From NCBI GenBank assembly GCA_018417955.1, contig JACTVC010000001.1, positions 3,410,001-3,474,000 on the forward strand: a DNA stretch of 64,000 nt. Reading direction: 5' to 3'. Of the stretch, positions 1-8,610 are shown in pieces. Each line of letters begins with the position of its first letter. The stretch's first letter is position 1. The notes under the pieces are model-generated. The model was not told the DNA's origin, did no database searches, and saw only the letters and a program-made list of their open reading frames with translations. This stretch comes from Laccaria trichodermophora (Eukaryota > Basidiomycota > Agaricomycetes > Agaricales > Hydnangiaceae). A program made the position numbers and the translations under genes.

Positions 1-200
1 TTTGGCGAAGTCGACGGTCGATTTAGAAAGCTCAACGGGTGACCCTCGTTCAGGTCGAGTGAACGCTATCGACATTCCCTCATCCTTCGTCCAAGCGCGT
101 GAGTACGAAGTCGAGTATTTTTGGGGCATAAACCTTACTGATATGAGTGTCGTAGATGAATTTGAACTTGACCGTTCTAAAAGACCTCAAAACATAATGA
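1..200 (+). promoter_or_regulatory. Upstream block, copy 1 (before GTPase fusion gene 1)
   Basis: This stretch matches 5297-5480 and 8290-8410 with substitutions and small indels. The best conserved parts are CCTTCGTCCRAGCGCGTGAG, a GGGGCATAAA/GGGTAAAGCTTACTGAT part, and GATGAATTTGAACTT. It lies about 0.2 kb before the first ATG at 327. The window begins inside the repeat, so its left limit is unknown. A promoter role is inferred from position only. Confidence 0.55.
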
Positions 201-326
201 ACCTTTCATGTTATGGAGCGCTGTCGGGCCTTTCCGAGCGACCGAATCTGAACCTGTGCTACAAGCGATTTGGCAATCTCCTGCCTGTCCACTACCGGGA
301 ACGGTTGAGGATTATCATAGGACACG

Positions 327-3053
327 ATGCCTCCAATTCGCCGTAAACTCATCGTCGTAGGTGATCGTGGAGGGAAGGTTTGTCCGGGAAAATCTCATTC
401 AACGGATTGCACAGTTAACATTGTTCGTATCCGTCTCGCAGACGGCGTTGGTCATGGTGTTCTTGAAAGGGCCCTTCCCAGAGGTATGTCGATATTAATT
501 GATTGGGACTGTAGCGTCACTTAACACTCATGAGCAGATATCGAACATAACGATTTTCGAAAATTACGACGCAGATATTGAGGTGGATGGCAAGCATGTT
601 GAGTTGGCGTTATGGGATACGGGCGGTGACGAAGGCTATGATCGCCTCCGTCCTCTGGCATACCCCGACTCGCACGTTGTCCTTATATGCTACGACATCT
701 CTAATCCCGATTCCCTGGACAACGTCCAAGAGAAGGTACGTAGCAAGCTCCTCAATACCTCGTTGGTGATATTTATTTTGCGATTATCGCAGTGGATGAG
801 GGAGGTAAACTACTACTGTCCCGGACTCCCAATCATCCTTGTAGGCTTGAAAAAGGACCTCAGAAGCGATCCCCAAACCATTGACGGACTATGGAGGACT
901 TGGCATCACCCAGTGACCGTTGAAGAGGTAGGTTGATCTAAACTCGGAAGGCATACCCTCGCCCACTACCATGACATACCAGGGGCAGGACGTAGCCAAG
1001 AAAATCGGAGCGAGGCATTATGTTGAATGCTCCAGCAGGACTGGAGAGGGAGTTCGCGAAGTGTTTCAAATTGCAACTCGCGAGGCATTGCGCCCCAGTC
1101 TAAAACCCCCTCCAAAGGGGTTCAATAAACTGATGAAGGGACTGTTAAAGTCATCATCGAAAAATGTGGAAGATGTGGATCTTGAATCAGCGCCCCAACT
1201 AGATGCCTTCGATGAGCAAGAATTGAAGAGGTTACTAGCAGCAGCCGTCGCCGTCGCGCCCCCTCCGCTTGAGAAGTTTAGGTTGTTGATCATCGGGAAA
1301 ACGGGATGCGGCAAAACCACAATCCTGAACAAAGTTAGCACTTCAATCCAACTTTCGCATCTTGTGAGGCCACTAAGTTTCCGCTCCAGGTGTGTGGCGG
1401 GAATATGGTAAGAGTGATCAAGCTCTCGCAAGGTTTAGATTTCATTCCGGCCATTTGAGGTGGACGCGCCTAGCACAACAGTGAGTGCCAAGTCGTTCGA
1501 TTTGCAGTCTCACGCTTAAATCAAAGGCGATGTCTTAAGAAAGGTACCCATGATATTGAGAAAGAAATCGAATTTGAGGGGAACAACAAGATTATTGCGC
1601 ATGACTCAGAGGGATTTGAAGCGGGAAAGCAGGCAGAGGTGGACGTTGTTTGGAAATTCATCGATAGTCGTTCACGCGCAAAAGACATAAATCAGAAATT
1701 GCATATGGTGTGGTTCGTCTTTCTCCTTTTACTCGTTGTGGAGAAGCTCATTCGAACTGCTGCAGGTACTGCATGGAGATGAATTCTCGGCCCATCCAGC
1801 AAGCAGAGAAAGACTTTTTTTCCATGCCTTTGACAGGTAAGATCAAAGATGAATCACGCTCTTCAAACGTGACATTTTCCCATAGTACCAGTCGTGGCCA
1901 TCGTGACCAAGTTCGATACATTTCTACAAGATATCCAGCAGAAACTGGAAGAAAAAGCCGAAGAAGAAGAAGACGAGGAAATTGATGACGACGAGCTCGA
2001 AAAGCTTGCCCTCATTGAGGCAGACAAAGGGTTCGAGCAGCACTACAAGAAACCCCTTGAGAGCATGAAGCATCCACCAAGGGCCGTTGTGACTCTATCT
2101 GAAGGTGAAACAGCTTGGTGTGCAAAGTTGCATCGTGTTTGACTAGAAATTACTTGAAGTGCACAAGTCGGCTCCGGACGATAGTCGCTTAGCGCGATTG
2201 ATTGATGAATCACTGAAAGTATTGTCTCTGACAGAAACGCAGCGTCAAGCACGAAGCGGTTATGACCTTCGGACTTTTTTCGCCTCCGCCCAAAGTGCCG
2301 ATAGTACAGTTAAACTCACCACGTCTGCTGCGTAAGTATCATTCGCTTTCATTACTGCGTGTTACGTTCATTGAACGTTCACCCCTGTTTCTCTAGAAAT
2401 GGATTAAATTGTTGGTGCTCAATAAGTATATCTGATCTCTTTTCAAACGGTCACTTCGTCAGGGAACTATTATAAAAATCAATCCGAGAAGATGTTCCGC
2501 GGCGGACCTTTCATCAAGACTTGGGAAACATTTTGGACAGATCCTACATCGGGACCTCAAGCACCCAACAAGGTAGGCCACTCGATTCACTGCACTTCCA
2601 AGTCCATTGATGTTTTCTCCCCATAAGCTTATTCGTCTCTTGGAAAAACATTTGGATGACAGCCGACGTCTCATAGGTCACCCAAAATCATCCGACTTCG
2701 CCGAGGTGAACAGCGATCCCGATCTGCTGGCTTTCTGTAGGTGGGAACAGCGGGTAGCAGGTTAGTGAATGTTTTAATGGGTATCAGTACGCTCACTGCG
2801 GTAATGCTAAGACACGACGCTCATCATGGAGAAAATCTACGTTTTCGATATCAACGATGAGAAAACGCTTGAAGCTATGATAAAATGGTATGATCAGGGC
2901 TGCAATACTGCAACATATGTTCGAAAGGAAGTAATGCAACTTTATCGACAACGCTGGTCAGCTATGTGCCAGGTACCAAGGGAATGGTCTGAGGAAGTTG
3001 CACAGCCGTTAATCGATATTGTGTGCAAGCGACCAGTAGAGGTTCCAGGGTGA
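327..3053 (+). CDS. Rho-like GTPase fused to a second P-loop GTPase, copy 1 (15 exons, about 649 aa)
   Basis: Splicing by eye gives exons 327-377, 442-483, 538-735, 793-927, 983-1333, 1390-1407, 1460-1480, 1540-1712, 1766-1836, 1886-2104, 2160-2331, 2397-2410, 2463-2572, 2628-2760 and 2812-3053, all GT-AG, summing to 650 codons. Residues 1 to about 180 are Rho1-like ([35 protein letters not shown]), but the P-loop is one residue short (GDRGGKT) and the switch II Gln is Asp (WDTGGDE). After a Lys/Pro/acidic linker, a second G domain starts near residue 241 with an intact P-loop (GKTGCGKTT, about 247-255), DSEG near 294 and TKFD near 360, of the HSR1/AIG1 type seen in Agaricomycete proteins, followed by a helical C-terminal half. 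One exon (983-1333) joins both domains, so the fusion is genuine. No CAAX end is present. The role is unknown; perhaps signalling or defence. Tandem paralogue of 8611-11318. Confidence 0.85.
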
Positions 3054-5296
3054 AGAGATCCTGTGATTTTCCAGAGAATGTGTAGACCTTCACAAGCGCC
3101 GTGTGGACGACCTACTTTGATACTGGGCCTGGTTTATCAGAGCCACAGATGAGAAATGGATCCTCATCGCTAAAGCAGGATCCAAGGCATTGCGAGTCCC
3201 GCTTGCACCCACAGTCCAGGTCGACAACGATGACGACACCACATTACTGCTATATTTCGTGAGAAACGGAGAAACTAGCAATGATCCGGCGTACATGAGC
3301 TGAATAGGAACGAGAGAATGCTACTTCATAAAAATTATCCAAGAACCGTGCTTACAAGTGGCCTCCAGATGTCGAAATGGTCCATCCAACACGGGCGCAT
3401 AGACGAATAGATGCAAATCTTTCTTCTGTAAACCTCGCCATGCAAGCGAGATATTGGAATGTGTATTCTGAGAAGGTGATTGGCCTTTTGAGACGAGCAT
3501 TAGATAGGATAGACCATGAATATCAAGAACACACAAGACAAGCAGCCTCATACAATCAAGCTTGTTATCTGCCCCATCCAGTCATGGCCGGCTGAGCCAA
3601 AAAGGTTTGAAAGGTGGCGATGGTAACCGAATGCATGTTTGGGAACACCCGCCCCAGGTGAGGCTTTGATCATCATGAAGAATGATAGAGTCAACTTTGG
3701 ACGCTACAAACAGGTCATGAGCCCGCAGCCCCAGATGAAAATAAATCATGATTCTCACCATCCAAATTGAAAAAGAATCTTTGACCGAACCCAATAAGAC
3801 CATGTCTGCAACGCCATCACCTCTCCTTCGTCTGGAGATATTGCAAACGAGTCTTTCAGTCGGAAACGGTGCCTAGATGCGGGCTTGAATAATTTGGGAG
3901 AGTTTCCGGGGGATAAGTGTGGGGTGTAGAGCGGAGGAAAGCCCGCCAGTCGACTCCGCTAACAATGGAAAATGCACAATATTTCCCTGATATCGGCTTC
4001 GATGAACCGCAATTCTAGTGCTTTCTGTGGTATCGGAAGAGTAACCGTGGTTCCAGGACAATTTTTATCTCAGGTAAACTTTGAGTGATTTCATGGGAGG
4101 AGACAAAAGGTAGCTCCTGATTACATAAAAAAGAGGTACCATGGGCATCCTTCGCAGTGAAATCCTTACCAGGCGGTTGTTGGAAACACGTTCCGAGGCC
4201 AATGGGAGACAAAGCAAGGTCCGCGTTAAGGTCAGAACACGAGATCCGCTTCGAACAACCAAAAGACATCTTGCCGGCCAAGTTCTCATTCCAAATCCAA
4301 GGACGATGGTCCCCGTGTGGTTGCGTCTAGATTCTTGGGTTAAGACAATGCAGGAGTTCAGGTATGGGAGGTGTGCTGATGTCGATGATGAGGGTGCTCA
4401 ATGCTGCGGTGCGGGAAGGCTTGACGCTAGATTACGAGGGCAGACAAAGGGCAGAGCAAGGGCAAAGGACTGCTGAGTTTCGTGCAAGTTTTGTGACGTG
4501 GTGGAGACAACTCACCAGGAAGATGCCCGTTCACGAACGTCAAGCCAAAACCGATGAAGAAAGGATATAGGTTTCTTCATGGTCCCGCAAACTGAAAATT
4601 TCCATCTGTGGGCTCGGAGAAGGGAAGAACGCAGAACAATGATCTAAAAATAGATCGCTTCATCATCATTGCGGCTGCGAAGCACTTTCGACCAGCTTTC
4701 AACCAACTTTCAACGTCATCCCTGAAGAAGAAAAAAGAATGCCCCAATGTACATAGACCCAGGTCGTTATATGCGAAAGTCGTTGATATGAATTCGTTGA
4801 AGTCCGACCGTGTCGTTGGTGTCATTGGTGATGAGCTTATAGCCAGTACCGTGAGTCGATGATCCATACACCGACGTCAACTTCGCCTGGCCTGCTGACC
4901 CAGGAAGCTAGAATGGAAACAAGTTTAGACCCCAGTCGAGGTAGAGAAGAGAAAGCACGAACTCGCCCTGAGATGATCTCTAACTCAGAGCGACGTGTTT
5001 ACACTGGTGCGCGCTTGGGTGCGCGTCCTCGCTGGGCACGAAAAACACTGCAGCAATAGATCAGCCCTCTGTAGTTGCGACTATGAGATGTAACTCACTG
5101 AATCCTGATAAGCCAGCATAGTAGCCTCCTTGCCATCGACGAACTGGCCCAATCGTTCGGTCATACCCGGCTTTTCCTTTGATATTCTTGAGGTCCCTTT
5201 CATTCGCCAACTCCGAGTCGGCTTGTCAACTCATTCGCCGACTCCTCAGAGGGCTTGTCAATTCTTGCAGACCCGGGCCACAACCACGGACGAGGC
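3054..5296. other. Interval with coding-like remnants, no gene resolved
   Basis: Several frames look protein-like but are broken. At 3100-3300 (+) a stretch contains WFIRATDEKWILIAKAGSKA after a stop codon. At 3390-3595 (+) there is a helical fragment. At 4065-4300 (-) there is a frame containing AGKMSFGCSKRISC. At 4141-4476 (+) there is a basic open frame. I recognise no family in any of them. Bases 4577-4670 match 15085-15190 (separate entry). The interval is best read as decayed gene fragments between duplicated genes. Confidence 0.4.
4577..4670. repeat. Dispersed repeat, copy 1 (partner at 15085-15190)
   Basis: The segment shares CCGCAAACTGAAAATTTC, an ATCTGTGG/TTCTGTGG part, an A-rich GAAC tract and GAACAATSATCTAAAAA with 15085-15190. 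The second copy directly follows the broken GWT1 fragment. I cannot assign the repeat to a known element. Confidence 0.5.
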
Positions 5297-5480
5297 TTTG
5301 GCGAAGTCGACGGTCGGATACTTCAACGCATAATCCTCGTTCGACTCGAGTGAACGCTATCAACATTCCCTCGTCAATCATCCTTCGTCCGAGCGCGTGA
5401 GTACTATGGAGTAGAGCATTTTGGGGGCATAAAGCTTACTGATGTGAGTGCCGTTGATGAATTTGAACTTGACTTGAACT
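5297..5480 (+). promoter_or_regulatory. Upstream block, copy 2 (before the trypsin-like protease gene)
   Basis: This is the same block as at the start of the window, beginning TTTGGCGAAGTCGACGGTCG in both places, and continuing through CCTTCGTCCGAGCGCGTGAG and GATGAATTTGAACTTGAC. Here it lies about 0.24-0.42 kb before the protease ATG at 5721 rather than before a GTPase gene. It may be a recruited promoter, or the stub of a third GTPase copy that was lost. Confidence 0.6.
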
Positions 5481-5720
5481 TTGAAAGACCTTTCGAGTCA
5501 GAGAACAAAAAACGTCAATAAATTTATTTTTAGATCTGTTTTGACTACAGTGTGAGTGAGACTCTGAAACCTAGTACCCTTTCGTAGCTCTCATCTCATC
5601 TCACAAGGTGCGATCTCCATCATCTTGTACACTGGCAGTATCTCACTCTGTGTTTTTATAGCGACGAATCTCAACCTTCAGCAACTCCACCTCACCTTCA
5701 CCAGCGACACCATCAATTTC

Positions 5721-7412
5721 ATGGCTTCCGAGCACAGCCCTACCGCCTTCGAAAGGATCACTTATTACAACGGCATCACTGGGAATGACGAACACCCTAT
5801 TCTCGTGTACCGCACCGATGCTCTCACTAGGCCATTCTCCAAGCCCGTCGGCCGATTTCCATATCTCCCCATAAAATCGGTTCGCGGAGTCTTTGATACG
5901 CCGCTGAACAAGGTCTGGGATGTTGTTGGTCCCCAGATTTGTGACATCATCAAGGCGCGGGATATTTTGTGGTCCTCCATTGACACGGCCCGCTTTTTCA
6001 CTCACGGTCCGCCAGGAGAGGAGGAGAAGGGTACTCTCGGACCGGTCGTAATTTGGATTGGCGTCAAGCCTGGTCTGACCTCAGCCGACACTGCCCACAA
6101 CACCTCTCAGGAGATCCTTGCTCTTTTGAAAAAGGATGGTGTTGAGGATGTTGAGGTGGAGTGGAGAGAGGCTGTCTTGCAGAAGCTTGCAGGTCCCCCG
6201 CTCATGCGTCATGCCGAGAGCAGGGATCCCACCCACTATGCTCGGCGATTTCTCACTGCTCTTCACGCTGTTCCACTTACCGCTGAGAGTATGGAAACGG
6301 ACGACTCCCAGGGCACTCTGACCTTGTGGATGCACGAGAACAAGGACGAAAAGGGTAATCCCAGCGACAAGGTGTACGGGATCAGCAACTGTCATGTTCT
6401 TCGGAAAAACATCACCGTCGACTACGTGTTCAAGGGCGGAGAATCCAAGGACCACGTTGGCGTCTGCGGAATGCGTCGCTTCCAGCGTGGACTCGATGAG
6501 ATTGCAGATGCCATTGAGGCTCACGAAACTGACGCTGACGTTTTTGCTAGCAAAGTCGTTAGACTTCAAACGAACGGAGATCAGAGCCCGGCGAATGCGG
6601 AAAAAGTAGCCTATAACCAAGACCTGGTGAACAAGAAGAATGAATCCATCGCCGAACTCAAGAAGCTTCAGGTCGAGGTTACGAAGTACTGGTCGAACAT
6701 GCGGCTAGACCGTAATATCGGATATGTCGAATATGCCCCCTCTATAAAGGTCGATCAAGAAAACACAAAGTACACCTCCGACTGGGGAGCATTCTTGGCT
6801 GCAAAGGCAAGGTCGCGGATGGCTTTGTCGGGAATGTCGTTGATCTGGGTGCGCTTTATCTTTGTCGCATTTCCCTCGCCTGATGCAATCAACCTTTATG
6901 CAGGAGCGAAGTTCACTCCTTTCCAGCTAAAGCGTATGTTCTATCCCCAGAGTCCGACCACATTCAAGTATCCCGACGCTAGGATGCTTCGGATCGTTGG
7001 TTGTGCTACGAGGGAGGAGCTCGCCGTCCCTGCGGAGTTCGACAATGAAGGAGAGCGCTGCCTCATGGTCGGTAAAGACGGAAACGCCACCGACCTCACT
7101 GTCGGGCGCTACTCCGGCCTCGAATCCTTCACTCTCAACGAAGTCGGCGTCGAATCCAGGGAGCTCGCCATCTACAATGCCGGCAACGAGCGCAGTGTCG
7201 AAGCCTTCGCTGCCAAGGGAGACTCTGGTTCTCTTGTTTGGCACATGAAGGATGGCAAAGCTTATATCGTCGGTCAGCTCCACTCAGGCGACAACAGAGG
7301 CGGTTCGACCAGAAACCACGTTACCTATTGCACCCCTGGCTGGTACCTCCTCGCCGAAATCAAGAAGAAATACAAGTATGCTGACTTCTATCGCACGACT
7401 TGGGACGCTTGA
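5721..7412 (+). CDS. Trypsin-like serine protease domain protein (563 aa, intronless)
   Basis: The frame is open without introns. The ATG at 5721 was chosen because the upstream in-frame part (from 5625) reads like 5' UTR and the following residues (MASEHSPTAFERI) are well formed. A chymotrypsin-fold triad can be proposed: His225 in SNCHVL, Asp330 in RLDRNIGY, and Ser502 in KGDSGSLVWH, followed by VGQLHSG. The His-Asp part contains a helical, charged insert (about 240-320). No signal peptide or membrane segment is visible, so a cytosolic role is likely. I recognise it as an Agaricomycete family of trypsin-like proteins with a roughly 200-residue N-terminal region of unknown function. It sits between two GTPase fusion genes and shares their upstream block. 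Substrate unknown; all catalytic residues appear intact. Confidence 0.75.
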   Translation: MASEHSPTAFERITYYNGITGNDEHPILVYRTDALTRPFSKPVGRFPYLPIKSVRGVFDTPLNKVWDVVGPQICDIIKARDILWSSIDTARFFTHGPPGEEEKGTLGPVVIWIGVKPGLTSADTAHNTSQEILALLKKDGVEDVEVEWREAVLQKLAGPPLMRHAESRDPTHYARRFLTALHAVPLTAESMETDDSQGTLTLWMHENKDEKGNPSDKVYGISNCHVLRKNITVDYVFKGGESKDHVGVCGMRRFQRGLDEIADAIEAHETDADVFASKVVRLQTNGDQSPANAEKVAYNQDLVNKKNESIAELKKLQVEVTKYWSNMRLDRNIGYVEYAPSIKVDQENTKYTSDWGAFLAAKARSRMALSGMSLIWVRFIFVAFPSPDAINLYAGAKFTPFQLKRMFYPQSPTTFKYPDARMLRIVGCATREELAVPAEFDNEGERCLMVGKDGNATDLTVGRYSGLESFTLNEVGVESRELAIYNAGNERSVEAFAAKGDSGSLVWHMKDGKAYIVGQLHSGDNRGGSTRNHVTYCTPGWYLLAEIKKKYKYADFYRTTWDA

Positions 7413-8289
7413 GGACAGGGTTTCTTCGTCTGTTTTGGCCTTGTCACTTCCACTATGCCCCCATTTCCTCGTTGTCGACTGCGAATCCATCTCTCTGCAC
7501 TCCCCAGTCCGGACTCTCGTTTCTTCGCTCCCGGTTGCGCCCTTGGTGCATGGGAGTGTCTTGCTCGTTGGGATCACTCAGGTTCTTGGTTTTCTTCCGT
7601 CTCGTCTTTTCGCAACGATCACTAACGGCTTCAGTCTACAGTTTCTTGGCGATGCATTCACGTTTCTGCTACTTCCACTTTGTCTCGGTTCCCTGCTTGT
7701 TAATTATCTGTTAGTTGTCAGTAACGGCAGATGGAGGTTCCAGCTTAGTAGATTCATGCGCAGAAATGGTTGCCAGGATATAGACAACGTGGTTGACGGG
7801 GAGAAGCTTTGGAGTAATCTTTGGAGTCCGGCAAATACATTGCGGGAGAGTTGATAATTTTTCTCATTATATGTTTGTGTTTTAGGTTCACACTTGGTTC
7901 ACACTAATCGTCCTCTGTGGGGTATTACTTACTGTGATATATAAAATAACGGCAGCAATGTGAGTGTAACTCCCGAGACTGTTGAAGATACTTATAGCAA
8001 GTGTCAAGGTTGTTTTGCTAATGCGTCACGAATTCATCTCCGACACCATCTCTCTGACCATCGCTTCCACCTGCTTCTACCATCAAAAATGTTGCAAGGG
8101 ATTTTCCCCACTCAGTACTTCAAGAACTTTGCGGACGGGACTCGGACGACATGGCACAAGCGAGATTAATTAGAGACTGGAGTCGCAGATGTCGGACGCC
8201 ACCGCCAACGTCACGATACCTGAACCACGATAAGATTCAGTTCAGCTTACTACACAAGTCTCAACCTCTCGTTTGGTAGATGTGTATGC
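7413..8289. other. Protease 3' flank and intergenic DNA
   Basis: An open frame runs to 7854 in another phase, overlapping the protease end, with hydrophobic low-complexity content; I read it as 3' UTR. From 7860 to 8290 the DNA is AT-richer with no supported gene. Confidence 0.4.
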
Positions 8290-8410
8290 TCAGTGTGCAT
8301 TCCCTCGTCCTTCGTCCGAGCGCGTGAGTCCGAAGGGGAGATTTTTCATGGGTAAAGCTTACTGATATCGTGAAGAGGTGCCGTCGATGAATTTGAACTT
8401 TGAAGCAAAT
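8290..8410 (+). promoter_or_regulatory. Upstream block, copy 3 (before GTPase fusion gene 2)
   Basis: GCATTCCCTCGTCCTTCGTC, then GAGCGCGTGAGTCCGAAG, AAGCTTACTGATAT and CGATGAATTTGAACTTTGAA match the two other copies. It lies 0.2-0.3 kb before the ATG at 8611. The following 8505-8610 also matches 215-326, so homology continues into the 5' UTR of the two GTPase genes. Confidence 0.55.
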
Positions 8411-8610
8411 ATATCGCCAGGCAGATGTCAAAACATAACAGAACCTTTCAGACGACAAAAAGTAACGACGTCGACCAATATTTAACCACTGTTGTCCAAC
8501 ACGTGGGGGTGCTGTCGGGCCTTTCCGAGCGACCCAATCTGAACGTGTACACCAAGCAATTTGGCATTATCCTATTCACTACCGCGAACGGTGGAGCATT
8601 ATAGGATGCG

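Noticed and set aside
2105..2159. Apparent frameshift in GTPase fusion gene 1 between exons 10 and 11
   Set aside because: It arose only when I used a donor that gave a 31-nt intron. The donor after GAAG and the acceptor after TTGAAG give a 55-nt intron and keep frame in both gene copies.
4700..4860. Possible fragment of a V-ATPase subunit F gene (DRVVGVIGDE on the plus strand)
   Set aside because: Only about ten residues resemble the family and no continuing exon was found.
7252..7854. Open frame of 200 codons overlapping the protease end
   Set aside because: It starts inside the protease reading frame, is low-complexity and hydrophobic, and fits a 3' UTR better.
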